From Conus ventricosus (taxonomy: Eukaryota; Mollusca; Gastropoda; Neogastropoda; Conidae): a stretch of 64,000 nt of DNA. A program made the position numbers and the translations under genes. Numbering within the stretch: position 1 is the first letter of the stretch; each line of letters begins with the position of its first letter. Positions 10,290 to 22,299 of the stretch are shown piece after piece. Under the pieces are notes generated by a model that was not told the DNA's origin, made no database searches, and saw nothing but the letters and a program-made list of their open reading frames with translations. Location of the stretch: the NCBI GenBank assembly GCA_018398815.1, contig CM031615.1:57094224-57158223 (forward strand). Direction: 5' to 3'.

Positions 10290-10660
10290 TTCTCTTTTTG
10301 TACTCCCTGTTCTTATAGAACAGAGAGTACTTTACAATGGGAACGAAAAAATGCCGTGTCTGTTCGTGGTCAAAATGTGTTTCACTCGCTCCAGACAAAA
10401 CGTCAGGGCCGATCTTTCTGAAAATTTGTAGGTATGTTCATTGTGGGTCACGAATGATGCCCGATGTTTTATTTTTACCAGAATAGCCTTTACTAACGGC
10501 TATAAGCGGTAATTAAAAAAAAAAAAAAACAAGGGAAATAACCACCGTACTGTCGAGTTTTTTCTTCCACTAATTGGAAATTGTCTCCCTCCCCTCTTGG
10601 CACTGTGTATGGAGTACATTATATGCTTTGCATTTTTTTTTTTTTTTTTTTTTTTTTGCT
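10290..10660. repeat. Unclassified interspersed repeat, copy 1
   Basis: Begins with a hairpin 'gtactccctgttct' / 'agaacagagagtac', contains 'gggaacgaaaaaatgc', 'cgctccagacaaaacgt' and 'aacggctataagcgg', and ends in 'atatgctttgcat' plus a long T run. Clear relatives lie at 45,685-46,050 (copy B) and independently at 54,240-54,562, which proves it is a dispersed family. No coding capacity. 'TGTACTCC' near the left end and 'GGAGTACA' near 10,610 form a short inverted pair, so a MITE is possible; SINE origin is an alternative. Confidence 0.8.
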
Positions 10661-11130
10661 TCTCCTTTTGTTCTGGATAAGCGGCAGTTTCCTCTTTAGA
10701 TGTTTAGTTCTGCAAGATCGTCTGTAATGTAGGTCTGTGATGTGGAGGTTTCAGTCTTGTTCATTGAAGGCGATTCTTTGTTTCTGATCAAGTCAGATTG
10801 GCGAAGCTATAATCTAGCTCTTTCCAAAAGTCACCACCGCCAGGTTTTTGCTCTCTCCTTTCCCTTTGGACTGCATGTCCTGGGCAGTACATCCAAATGA
10901 GTTTTCTTCTCTTTTCTGCAACCGAAGGCTGCACGTTACATCATGCCTAACGTGCCTTACCATTCCGTTGTCCACGTTTTGAAATCGGGTTCAGGGAGTC
11001 GATCAGGACTGCTGCGGCTGGTTCGAAGCTTGTCTGTGGATCAGCGCCAGTAGGGTGCTTGTATTAAGGCTTACCTCCGTTTTAGACACTGATTAACAGT
11101 AGTCATTGTCTGAACATTCATCCCCCCAAA
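10661..11130. other. Unassigned duplicated sequence
   Basis: Unique-looking sequence, nearly identical by eye to 46,050-46,540 in copy B. No coding signature. Confidence 0.6.
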
Positions 11131-11139
11131 CAAATGGGC

Positions 11140-11460
11140 GCACGCACACACACACGCACTCTTCTTTCTCTCCGACACGCACAGACACATTCACTACTTA
11201 CAAAAACACACTTGCACATATACGTGTACGCCCATATACACAGGCATACATGTACGCACACGCGCGGACATACATGCATGCAGGAGCGCGCTCACGCAAA
11301 CCCACATATAACACACACGCACATGCATGCACATGCACATTCGAACACACTTGCACATGCACGTACACGCCGCATACACTGGCAGATACACACACGGGCT
11401 ACCCAATCGTGTGCGCGCTCTCTCTCTCTCTCTCACACACGCACGCACGCAAAAATGAAT
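11140..11460. repeat. CA/CG-rich cryptic microsatellite block
   Basis: Imperfect CA/CG repeats with embedded 'catgcatgca' and a short (CT)n run near 11,417-11,432. Copy B equivalent is at 46,541-46,850. Confidence 0.9.
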
Positions 11461-11479
11461 GCACGTGCACGCACACCAA

Positions 11480-12200
11480 ACGATAACGTTGGCACAGACT
11501 GTTAGGTACGTACCAAGGTCTGACCAGCTCGTTGGATTGATGCGCTGGTCTGATAAACGCTCAATCGTGTCCTCGAGACCCTCATGCTAAATTCATTTAC
11601 CATGGTTACCGATTTGTTCATCCATCAGCTGCGCACTTTAGTCTGGGTAGCTTAGCAGATGCAGTGCAGCGTAGATGGACTAGTCCCCACGCAGGGACAC
11701 CACCTCGGTGGCACTGAAATGGAAGCTGTTGCTTCGGTGGGAAACGTGTCGGTGGGATAGTGAAGTGAAGTCGAATAATATACCTGTAAGTGTTGTAAAC
11801 AGAATACCCCCATCTCTCTCTCTCATCCTATGCATTGATGGCTTGCCCAGAGTACTGACCTAAGAGATGACTCCAAGTTCGTACTGACAAAATGTCCATT
11901 TGAAAGCACGGATTTCCGAGCACATTGCTACTTGTTGGTCGCCTCCCTACCCCCACCCCCCTAAATCCCCTCCAGACTCCCCCCTTCACCCCCTGCCCTT
12001 CTAACGGCTTAGTTCATTGGTCAATGTTTAACGCCCACAGCCTGGGAACTGTCCCCAGCCCTGGGAGTTGGGAGTTGGCGCCACACGTTTCAAGAGCAGA
12101 CGTATCAAGACAGGACCGGATCTCCGGAAATGCCGTGGGCGTGTTCTGCCGTTCGTGTACAACAGTCGTATTTAGAACTTAAGACTACACAGCTTCACCA
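11480..12200. other. Unassigned duplicated sequence preceding the 51-bp minisatellite
   Basis: Non-repetitive sequence with a short (CT)n and a C-rich patch (11,945-12,000). It matches 46,870-47,590 closely. Short open frames on either strand show no known domain. Confidence 0.6.
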
Positions 12201-12219
12201 CCGAAGACAAACCGTTAGA

Positions 12220-12990
12220 CGGTAAGCAATTGCATCACCAGAGGTACACCATAGGACGAGGATTTATGAAGGGCAAGTAATTTCACCACTGAGACACGAG
12301 GAATGATGAACGGCAAGTGATCTCACCACCAGAGGCACACCATAACACGGAGATTGCTGAAACGCAAGAAATTTCCCACCAAAGACCATGAAAAACGAGG
12401 ATTGATGAATGACAAGTCATTTCTCGTCTAGAGAGACATCACAAGAGACTGATGACTCGCAATTAATTCAACCACCAATGAAACGTCACCATAAGACGGG
12501 ATTGATGAACGTCAAGTAGTTTCATCACCAGAGAAACACTATAAGACGAGGAGTAACGAATGGCAAATCATTACATCGCCAGAGACTTGGACTGATGAAT
12601 GGCAATTCCAATACCAGAGGCACACCATAGGATGGGGATTGAACAGCAAGCGATTTCGCCACCAGTAATACTCCACAGACGGATTGGTGAAGGGCAAGCA
12701 GTTTCACCACCAGAGGCACACCATGAGGAGGGTTTGGTGAAGGGCAAGCAATTCACCACCAGAGGCGTCATAAGGAGGATTGGTGAACGGCAAGCAGTTT
12801 TACCACCAGTAATACTCCACAGACGAGGATTGGTGAATGGCAAGCAGATTTACCACAGTAATACCCACAGACGGATTGGTGAATGGCAAGCAATTTCACC
12901 CCAGAGACGCATCCTTAATAGGGAAATGATGAACAGGAAGTAACTTCACACCGGAGCCATAGCAATTGATAGAAGATTTCCCCAGACCAC
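12220..12990. repeat. 51-bp minisatellite, left part, cut by the gap
   Basis: About 15 diverged units built on 'ggggattgatgaatggcaag' followed by 'cagtttcaccaccagagaca' and a short variable end. Unit lengths drift around 51 bp. The array runs into the N gap. The same array continues for about 2.3 kb in copy B (47,590-49,860), where later units are much more uniform. Confidence 0.9.
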
Positions 12991-13000
12991 CTAAGACGGA

Positions 13001-14000
13001 NNNNNNNNNNNNNNNNNNNNNNNNNNNNNNNNNNNNNNNNNNNNNNNNNNNNNNNNNNNNNNNNNNNNNNNNNNNNNNNNNNNNNNNNNNNNNNNNNNNN
13101 NNNNNNNNNNNNNNNNNNNNNNNNNNNNNNNNNNNNNNNNNNNNNNNNNNNNNNNNNNNNNNNNNNNNNNNNNNNNNNNNNNNNNNNNNNNNNNNNNNNN
13201 NNNNNNNNNNNNNNNNNNNNNNNNNNNNNNNNNNNNNNNNNNNNNNNNNNNNNNNNNNNNNNNNNNNNNNNNNNNNNNNNNNNNNNNNNNNNNNNNNNNN
13301 NNNNNNNNNNNNNNNNNNNNNNNNNNNNNNNNNNNNNNNNNNNNNNNNNNNNNNNNNNNNNNNNNNNNNNNNNNNNNNNNNNNNNNNNNNNNNNNNNNNN
13401 NNNNNNNNNNNNNNNNNNNNNNNNNNNNNNNNNNNNNNNNNNNNNNNNNNNNNNNNNNNNNNNNNNNNNNNNNNNNNNNNNNNNNNNNNNNNNNNNNNNN
13501 NNNNNNNNNNNNNNNNNNNNNNNNNNNNNNNNNNNNNNNNNNNNNNNNNNNNNNNNNNNNNNNNNNNNNNNNNNNNNNNNNNNNNNNNNNNNNNNNNNNN
13601 NNNNNNNNNNNNNNNNNNNNNNNNNNNNNNNNNNNNNNNNNNNNNNNNNNNNNNNNNNNNNNNNNNNNNNNNNNNNNNNNNNNNNNNNNNNNNNNNNNNN
13701 NNNNNNNNNNNNNNNNNNNNNNNNNNNNNNNNNNNNNNNNNNNNNNNNNNNNNNNNNNNNNNNNNNNNNNNNNNNNNNNNNNNNNNNNNNNNNNNNNNNN
13801 NNNNNNNNNNNNNNNNNNNNNNNNNNNNNNNNNNNNNNNNNNNNNNNNNNNNNNNNNNNNNNNNNNNNNNNNNNNNNNNNNNNNNNNNNNNNNNNNNNNN
13901 NNNNNNNNNNNNNNNNNNNNNNNNNNNNNNNNNNNNNNNNNNNNNNNNNNNNNNNNNNNNNNNNNNNNNNNNNNNNNNNNNNNNNNNNNNNNNNNNNNNN
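13001..14000. other. Assembly gap of exactly 1,000 N
   Basis: A run of N of round length, i.e. a scaffold join of unknown true size. It begins in a minisatellite and ends next to LINE sequence. A long open frame of X residues spanning it is meaningless. Confidence 1.
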
Positions 14001-14002
14001 GG

Positions 14003-15240
14003 TGGTTAAGGCTTGTTTTTGATCATGTGTAAGAGATTGCCTGGCATGGAGTATGTCAATTGAAACAAAATGATGCTTGTTAATTCCAATTGCTATTCAG
14101 AGGAGTATGTTCAGCGCTTTAGTTTTTCGTTGTTGTTAGAGATCAGCTGGATGAGTAGCTTTGCTGCACTCTATGGAGAGAATTCAGCTTTTTTGTGGAC
14201 GTCACTACTGCCGTCCACACTGTTGAGCGTAATTTATACGTGACATTATGAGTGCATTGAAGAAAAGTTTAAGCACATTACTGTTGACGTAGCGCTTTAA
14301 TTGAGATAACAGGAAAAGGTGTTTTGAGACTACCTTGCATACGTTATTTAGATGAGATTGCCATTTCAATTCTTTATCTATCGTTAACCCTAAAACCCGA
14401 TGCTCATCTACCTGCTCGATAGAAGTGCCATTCAACTGAAGTTTTAGGCAAAGAGGAGTCAACTGGTGTTTTTGGCGGGTAGCTATAATCATAGATTTGT
14501 TTTGGCTGGGTGTATGACCATTGAGTTTGAATGACACCAGTCTGACACGTCGTTTAGACTTTCCTGGAGAGAAGTTTCTATTGTCTGTAGATCACTACCA
14601 TTCGTTTGGAGCGACGAGTCATCAGCAAATAAATCTGTCGTGACCTTTTCATCTGATACGGACAATGGTAAATCATTGATGAAGATGCAGAAATAGTAGG
14701 GGGCCTAGTACAGAGCCCTGTGGGACTCCATGTCTGACAAAGTCTGAAGTGGAGGTTTTCCCATTAAGCGCCACATACTGAGTCCTATCGTTCAAGTATG
14801 ATTGGAATAATGAGATTGTCGGGGTATGGTTCAAGTAGACAGATAGTTTCTTTAGAAGAATGGAATGATCAACAAGATCAAACGCCTTTTTGAAGTCAAG
14901 AAAGACAACCCCTGTCATTTGTGATTGGTTCATTTGAAAGCCATGAGTCACACATTCGTGATAATGCTGTGTGGCAGGAATGATTAGATCGGAATCCAGA
15001 TTGGAGTGGGTGAAATAGTCTGTTTTTCTCCATGAACTGAGATACGTGTGTGTGTATGTGTCTTTCAAGGGGTTTGGATAGAATAGATAGTAAGGATATA
15101 GGTCTGAAATTATTTGGATCCAACAAATCATTTGATTTTGGAAGGGGATTACTTTGGCGTTTTTGAACGCCTGAGGGAAAACATTAGTTTCAATGGATAG
15201 ATTACATATGTATGTAAGAGACTCAAAAATGTAAGGTAGA
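14003..15240 (-). mobile_element. CR1/Jockey-like LINE fragment, RT domain
   Basis: Minus-strand translation gives, in order, 'VIPFQNQMICWIQIISDLYP', 'LFHPLQSGFRSNHSCHTA', 'VVFLDFKKAFDLVDHSILL' (RT motif with first catalytic Asp), 'SYLNDRTQYVALNGKTS', 'GVPQGSVLGPLLF', a FADD box near 14,607-14,640, and 'EHRVLGLTIDKELKWQSHL' with 'LSQLKRYV' at 14,205-14,400. The frame is broken between the main RT part and the C-terminal part, and near 15,080. The catalytic motifs are well preserved, so this is a younger copy than the duplicated CR1-like element. The 3' end lies in or near the gap. Confidence 0.85.
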
Positions 15241-15257
15241 GCGAGTGAGAGAGAAGA

Positions 15258-15289
<32 letters not shown>

Positions 15290-15547
15290 AAGAGAGAGGG
15301 GAAAAGGAGAGAGAGAGAGAGAAGAGACAAGACAAGACAAGACAAGACAAAATTCTTTTTTTACAGGATAATAATAAGCACTGATGTGCTTTTTACATCC
15401 AGTCCTCGCCCTGATAGGTCAAAAATATAAAATAAAAGGCAATAAAGAAGCATGCAAAATGACTAGAACTACAATAAAATAGGGATTAAAATTTAAAAAG
15501 GGAAGAGAAAAAAAAAAAAAAAAAAAGAGAGAGAAGAAGAAGAAGAC

Positions 15548-15601
<54 letters not shown>

Positions 15602-15945
15602 AGACCAGAGCGAAGGAGTGCGGGTAAAGCCTGCAAGAGAGAAGAGAGAAGAGAGAGAAGAGAGAAGAGAGAGGGGGGGAAGAAAGAGGGGGGGGGGGGA
15701 GGAGGGAGAGAGAGAGAGAGGTGGGAGAAGAGCTAGAGGGGGTGCGATAAGAAGCATTTTAGAACATCTGACAACAAAAATTCCAAAGAGATACAAAACA
15801 ATCATTTTGAAACACCGGGGGGGGGGGGGGGGGGGGGGGGGAAAAAATAAAGCACAAATGGAGGTGAAATGCATAATATAGCCCAGTCGCCACGGTAGAA
15901 GGGATACTAAAATGTAAAAAATCAAGTCTTTCCCAAAGCAGAACC

Positions 15946-15990
<45 letters not shown>

Positions 15991-16104
15991 GAAAAGAGAG
16001 AGAGAGAGAGAGAAGAAAAGAGAGAAGAGAAAAGAGAGAGAGAAAGTCACATAAAAATCAAGCATTCGATAGAATGACAAGAGGCGGGAGGTAGTAGGAA
16101 ACAC

Positions 16105-16152
<48 letters not shown>

Positions 16153-16183
16153 CACACACACACATACACACACACCACACATA
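15241..16183. repeat. GA-rich and CA microsatellite complex with poly(G)
   Basis: (GA)n blocks at about 15,241-15,330, 15,528-15,720 and 15,951-16,050, an A run near 15,510, 25 G at 15,817-15,841, and (CA)n at about 16,101-16,183. All reading frames across it are low-complexity. Confidence 0.95.
15321..15480 (-). mobile_element. Probable 3' end of a minus-strand retroelement with (TTGTC)n tail
   Basis: Five copies of 'gacaa' are followed by 'aattctttttttacaggata' and a segment ending 'ccagtcctcgccctgatagg'. On the minus strand this is a 3' untranslated end finished by a short tandem tail, the arrangement of CR1/L2-type elements. No coding part can be linked to it with confidence. Inferred from structure. 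Confidence 0.4.
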
Positions 16184-16189
16184 AATAGG

Positions 16190-18200
16190 TCATTCTCGAA
16201 ACATGTGCTTTTTTTTTGACATAGATATTCAAAAATAGATTTTCAATGGAACTTAATGCACTTTTGTCATATAATAGAGCACTTTAAACACACATAATAT
16301 CCTGTAGAAAAAATTATAACTGATCACTCATTTCCTGTAATTGAAGAATAAAAATTCTATTTTAGGCCCCGGTCGGTTGTGACTGGAAACCAAAAGTACA
16401 TAAAAAAGTGTTTCAAATGGGAATACCTATCAAAAAACCGCAAATTCTTTTAAATCATAATAAAACATAATCCCAACAATAGTCAGTATGGATCATTGCT
16501 AAAATACAATTCAAGCTGCATTTTCAAATGACACTAAAGACATTTTGTATCCGCTCAGTTGAAGTTTTTTTTTCATTCAGTTCACCACCACAAAGACATC
16601 CAAATTTGAATATATTTTAACCATGCAAATCATATTCATGACACATAGCCATCATTTTGTACAATAATTGTAGTAATCTAATTTCAACACTTATATAATG
16701 AAATGTGTCGTTGTGACACAGAAACCGGACGTTTGACATGAACCCAAACCAAATAAAACCCCATAAACAAAACAAAATCTACAAAAAGCAATAAATATAA
16801 CACTAAACATAAGAGCTGAAACTGAAATATTGCCTTTCCCGTGAATATATATTTCAAATGGTAATTGATATTTAGAGCTCTGTGGCAACAAATAGTTTCC
16901 TTCCACATACATGAGCTGCGTGCATTGCGGATGAAGGAGACAGCCATCATCTACACCTATACCTATAATTCTAATTGAATTTGTAGATGACGCCCTGTGC
17001 TCAGCTTCATGGTGTATCCTCCCCGAAGTCACGCGGATTCAGCAGGGAATGAAAAATTCTGTGCCTTGTCTGGCCATTTCCACTTTCCCTCGCCAAACAA
17101 TCCTTCAGTACACCCACCCAGTCTCCCTCGGCAGTTTTCTTCGTGAATCTGAAACAGATTCAAAGTAGATTTAAATCATAATGTGACTTCTTGCACTGTA
17201 AGTAAACCGAAACCAAAGAAAAAACGAACATAATAAAAACCTACATTATTTAAATATGTGGTCATCACATTATACAATAAAGCCTTGGTCCTATCCATCC
17301 CAAATTTTACCTGAGCAACACACTACTGCTTCTGTCCTGGCACGCAAACCACAGAATCTCCTCTTGTGCTGACATTTGAACAAGTTGAAGTATATAAATA
17401 GTGTTAAGGTATAGGCTCAACAAAATTAAACTGACGGGTGGGAAGCATATTAAGTTCATATAAGAACTCATAATAAAACCGGCTTCTTCATGTCACTTTT
17501 ATGAGACAAGGAGTATTAATTAAAGCATTTGGCTAAATAACCGTATTATAGCAGTAATTTAATACTTAAAGCAATTATTGTCATTATCATATCATATTAT
17601 CATATTACTGTTTATTTCACAATTGTGACTACCTATTAATTTAGGCCAGAACCTCTATTTGTAAACTTTTGGTTACAAAATCATATTTAGCCAGAATAGT
17701 ATCTTAATTCTTAACATAGGTTTTTTACTCCTGCAAGCACTTCCATCTTCTAGTGATGCTCTGCAAGTATTTACCTACCTTTTAATCCCATTACTAAGGT
17801 GAATGTAATCCAACTTCATCAAATCAATTCAAATGAAAAATAAACAAATGCAAAGCAGAACGACGAAATGTTTTCCCATTCAGGCAGGACGGTTCTTGCC
17901 CCTTGTGTGTTCCACAGGATCCTGGGAAGATAGGAGGGTGGTGTCTTCAGTCAATCTGGTGCAGACTTGTTGACTCTGCCGACCATTTAGCCCCATGCCT
18001 CAATAAATGAATAAATGGGGCGCCGCAGAACTGAACAGCCAAACCTTGCCACATTCCCAATTAGTGCTGACTAGAATCCCCACCCCGTCTCAAAATCCTC
18101 CAATGCGTCGCTGTGGTCAGAAACTTCTCCTGTAATATCTAGTCTGAGCACTGAAGAGGGCAAATCACCAATGGCAGGATGACCCTCTCTTACGCTGCCT
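16190..18200. other. AT-rich unassigned sequence
   Basis: About 2 kb with no microsatellite and no recognisable protein. A minus-strand open stretch (16,691-17,032, 113 codons) contains a hydrophobic segment but its second half overlaps another frame and no family is evident. Intron or decayed repeat are both possible. Confidence 0.4.
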
Positions 18201-19560
18201 GAACCAAAGAAATTTCTGTCTAAAGGAGGAATTGAATGCATAACAAAGAGATGTCAGCGTAAAGGACCTTTGACTAGTACTGAGAACACAGCCAGCATCC
18301 AGTGGACAAATGTGAGATGTCCAGCTTCATCGCCCGCAATGCAACCTTCTGGTGAAGCTTCCACAGCTATGGTCATGTTTATTGTCAGTGAAATGAACAC
18401 ACAGAACAGTGGTGGTTCCACTGCACACAGCCATCTGTAATAGGGACTGTTGATAATAGTCACCTGGTCATGTGCCATGTGCAGCCTGAAAATCTCTTCC
18501 TGGTATTACAAGAAAATTCTTTCTCAGCGAAATCCAGACCATACACACACACCCAGATGGAAAGGGTTTGTCTTCTTCATTTCACAAACTCTGAACTTGC
18601 ATCTGCTCGAAAAAGCTGACCAAGAACTTCCAACTCGTGCAAAGTTCACCGACAATTGCTGGATGTCCTCCCTGTACAAGAACTTGGCGCGAATGCGCTA
18701 CCATTGGAGAGTAAATTCTGGATTCCCAGCAATGCCAGTGGATTTTCCAGATGACCAAGAAGTGGGCTGATTGAGCATGAAAAGAAATGCAACCACAGTC
18801 ACACATTCACCATAAGCAGCAACTTTTTTTCTTTTATCACACGAATGATTGCAACAGCCATGCCGCTCATTGCCGATCCACAATGTTTGTTCTGGCAGCG
18901 ACAAATTGAAGTGTTTCCACTTCACTGGGTTTTGTGCATAAGACAAGACACTGCCTTCAGTTTTGCCCTGTGCCATAAACTAATGTTGCTGACGACACTT
19001 GGCAAACTGAAAAGCTGTTTCACCACTGAAATGAACTCTTGATCAGGCTCTGTTGATGTCGACGCAGCAACTGCCACTGCTTTGCCACTTTTTTTGCTGA
19101 CCAACTTTTGTCAAGTGGGATGCCGACCCTCAAAAAACCGCTTTCAAGCGCATCAGCTGGATTTTCTTTTTTGGCTGTTCTTGTTCGGCCCTTCTCATGC
19201 CCTTTGGATGGTTGTCCAGTAACACCCAGCATGGCACTTCTTCTGTGAATGTCCAATGCCTTTGCAACACTGAAAGAATAACCCTGGCCTCCTGTCGCCT
19301 GAAATTGCCGATTTCTAAGACCAACAAAGCGTTCATGAAAATGGCCCATTCGCTGACATGAAAATGGTTCATGGAATGGCAAAGAGCTTTTTTAATTCTT
19401 CTCCTCTTGAGGCTGCCATTGAATTAGGAAGCAACAGTAAAATCAAACTTCCGAGGACTCTTTGGAAAGTGGATCGCCCTCTGCAAGCCTTCCGTGGGCC
19501 TCTGGGACCGTCTTTCAAAAACTGTTGGACTGTATTGACCTACTGAACTACTCTAGCCTC
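18200..19560. other. Unassigned region with several short open frames on both strands
   Basis: GC content is higher than in the flanks. Minus-strand frames at 19,020-19,382, 18,922-19,104, 18,698-18,976 and 18,582-18,806 overlap in succession as if one coding segment had been broken by indels, for instance 'QPSKGHEKGRTRTAKKEN' and 'SVVKQLFSLPSVVSN'. I recognise no domain. A decayed coding region of a mobile element is my best guess, at low confidence. Confidence 0.3.
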
Positions 19561-20165
19561 AACACTGAAACTCTTTTACTGTCTACTGCCTAGCCGCCTC
19601 CTTTTTCTCCGATAAAGTTACCTTCTTCTCCTTTCCATAGATTTCCTATGTCCCAGTCATTTATCTGCGTGCCTTTCTCTTCTCTTCCTTCCATTTGCTC
19701 TCATGTTTCCTCTGCTATACATCATCCTATCATTATCGCTGATTTCTTTGATTCGATAAATCACGGCGCTACTTTCATTTCTCTGCTCTCCTTTTGCTTT
19801 CTAAGTGTATTTTGAGTCTTTGCCCCCTGTTCTCTCAGAGAGATTTTTCTAGGCTTTGCATTTTTCTTTGTGCTCAATCAAGTACTGTCATACTTTTCTG
19901 TCTTCTTTAATTTTCCTGCCTGAAGCTTACTAACCCTTCAGCTGAGACAAACTGTTTTTTAGAGGATGATAGGTGAAGATTCATTTCCGCTGTACTTTGC
20001 CCTTTTCTGCAAAGTCGTCGCATCTCGGGTTCCATATTGAGCGATGTCAGTGGCTTCCTGATAGAATTATTTTTTAGAGGATAAGCCTAGACAACAAGTT
20101 TAAAAAACTGGTAGCTTAATCAAAAGATATACGCAAAAAATTCTAAGCATAAGGAGGCAAGTATA
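19561..20165. other. CT-rich unassigned sequence
   Basis: Pyrimidine-rich on the plus strand, with no open frame or repeat unit of note. Confidence 0.5.
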
Positions 20166-20175
20166 GATTTAATAG

Positions 20176-20215
20176 CGCGCACACACACACACACACACCC
20201 CAAAACCAACACACA

Positions 20216-20246
<31 letters not shown>

Positions 20247-20320
20247 TAGCCTAACCTCGAAACGCAGCATACATACGAGTTGCAGGGGCGCCGCAACAGT
20301 TAACACCACACACACACACA
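20176..20320. repeat. (CA)n microsatellite, interrupted
   Basis: CA runs at about 20,178-20,247 and again near 20,305-20,320, with A-rich interruptions. Confidence 0.95.
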
Positions 20321-20640
20321 GCGATTGACAAACCACACCACCTCCTCACTTACAACGAACTCATTTCTCATTCATCCACAATACACGTTCGAAATTTACC
20401 TAAAGCGAAAAGTACGCCAATCTAAAGATCCAAACATCTCACACCACGCTCACGTCGCTGCACTGACAAACCATTACACTGTACCTACATGGATTCTTGT
20501 TTTTCATTCTTGGAAATAATTTTAAAAAAACAAGTTAAAAGGTTACATTCTTGACTGTATTGATGTTAACATTGACAGCCCTGATGTCCCTTTCGTCGCT
20601 GGCTTATAAGCATCATTATCTTATCTTATCTCATGTTTCT
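20320..20640 (+). other. Possible retroelement 3' end with (ATCTT)n-like tail
   Basis: A short open stretch is followed by 'ggcttataagcatcattatc' and three imperfect 'ttatc' units at about 20,614-20,630. A short pentamer tail after 'TATAAGC' is a common LINE 3'-end form, but no RT text precedes it. Tentative. Confidence 0.3.
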
Positions 20641-20715
20641 GTGTGTGTGTGGTTTGATTATGTGATTGTGTGTGTGGGTTGGTTATGAGGTTGGTGTGTG
20701 GTTGTGTGTGTGATG
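20640..20715. repeat. (TG)n / TGTGGTT imperfect repeat
   Basis: GT-rich imperfect repeat with short TG runs separated by 'ggttggttatg'. Confidence 0.85.
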
Positions 20716-20719
20716 GAAC

Positions 20720-21780
20720 GGAAACGCTAATTGCTGTTTTGTCAAACTCTTACAGCTGAAGGTTGTATTTTGTTCAAGCACCCGCATACATTCCTATATG
20801 AATTGGTGCAATGAGTGTAAATAAGAGTCTACAATATCAACAGCAACAAACACGAATTATCCAATCCCATGGTTTGTTTTCTGGTCAATAATCATAGACT
20901 AAAAGATTCAGGATTTGTTATAAAGTAGGAAGCATAATAGAGCATAAAAACAGATGCTAAGGAACTTAATTTTAAAACAAGAAACACTCTGCTCCCGTTA
21001 GATAAAAAAAATACAGCTACGTGATTAGAACTTGTGACTTTAGTTTGTGACAAAAACCCGACATGAGGTCCGCTCACACTACACAAGTTTCTATACAAAA
21101 TTCCACAGCGAAAATACATTAGCTGCACAAGTACGGAATGTGAAATCACAGAAAGTCGATCAACGATTGTGTAGACAATCGCTTCTCAGACATCAACAAA
21201 AGAAAATGTTGAAACAAGAAGGGATAATTTATATCATGACCAATGATCGTCAGACAAGAAACCAAATTGATTACATTTCCTGTCCCGACCGAGATGGTTT
21301 TAGTGTATTACGGCAACAGTTATTATGTGAAGATAACTAATCAGAATAGTAATATTTTTGTTTCATTTTAATGGACACTGCCGAGTGATACATATTAATT
21401 AACATCATAATGAACAAGACAAAACACCGACATAGTTCTTCCCTAGTTACTGGATCTATAACGAGACAAGATACCATAAGCCGTGAATTCCCTCACGACT
21501 AACACCTCTGTCGAGATGTTGCTATCAGAAAACAAAACCCCACACTACAGATCAATAAAAAATCCACAACCATGTTGCAAACGTTTTGTAATTGTTCCAA
21601 ATGAAATACACTAACATGTTTTAAAAACAAAGGAAATAAAAAAAGCTTTCTAAAGTGTTCGGTCAGGCACAAGATACAATAGTGCGTACGTTCTGTCTTG
21701 ACCCCGACGTGTACATCAGAATATAAATCTATTTAGATTCAGTTTAATATTCCCGTACTGCACATGAACAACCACTTCAG
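20720..21780. other. AT-rich unassigned sequence
   Basis: One plus-strand open frame (21,047-21,340, 97 codons, basic, 'RNVKSQKVDQRLCRQSLLRH') has no recognisable domain and nothing around it supports expression. No repeats of note. Confidence 0.4.
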
Positions 21781-22048
21781 TATTTAAATTAGATTATTTT
21801 CCTTTTCTTTTTTTGAGTGATTTGTAAGTCTTTTCTTAATACTGGCAAAACGTGTCCCGCCGATAACAATCAAGAGAGCAGAAACACAGTTTGAACAGAT
21901 TGACAGTACGTGAAAACACATGCCATTCAACACATAGTGTGCGTTTTTAATTAATTTTAAAGAACCACTGACAAACAACAATACGTTGGAAAGAGTGTGA
22001 CTTTGCAAACGATTGAGAATTAAGATAGAAGCCAGTAAACTCACCTTG

Positions 22049-22292
22049 AATAAGCAGTCGCACGAACAATCGTCGCGACCTCTTTCTCACGAACTAAGGC
22101 AGAAGACAAAAGACAGCAGCTCGTAATATAACACGATGTTCTTTCGGCGGGAAAAAAGTAGATGCCAGAGATGTTTTTAGTAATGATCAGCGCTGAGAAA
22201 AATATCAGCAATGAAAGAAGTCTTGGAGTCCAGCCCTTTTCGTTGATCGTCGCGACGATGAAAAACCGGAAACGATGCTCCTTCTTCAGCAA
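22049..22292 (-). other. Candidate exon with strong splice donor; membrane-like peptide
   Basis: The minus strand is open from an ATG at 22,292 through a hydrophobic segment 'LLSLLIFFSALIIT' and reaches 'ttcaag/gtgagt' at 22,048/22,049, an excellent consensus 5' splice site. The peptide is not recognised. Directly beyond, a second open frame (21,784-22,044) encodes hydrophobic stretches ending 'SALLIVIGGTRFASIKKRL', which superficially resembles the TM7 and start of the cytoplasmic tail of a seven-helix receptor, but the conserved NPxxY motif is absent. It could be a real first exon (even 5' UTR), a receptor relic, or chance. Confidence 0.25.
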
Positions 22293-22299
22293 TTAATTA

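Noticed and set aside
10980..11050. tRNA-derived SINE promoter (B-box-like 'ggttcgaagc')
   Set aside because: No A box at suitable spacing and no tRNA fold.
12966..14009. 347-codon open frame
   Set aside because: It is read through the run of N and has no sequence content.
15419..15925. 168-codon minus-strand frame with Leu/Ser/Phe-rich peptide
   Set aside because: Read through GA-rich microsatellites and poly(G).
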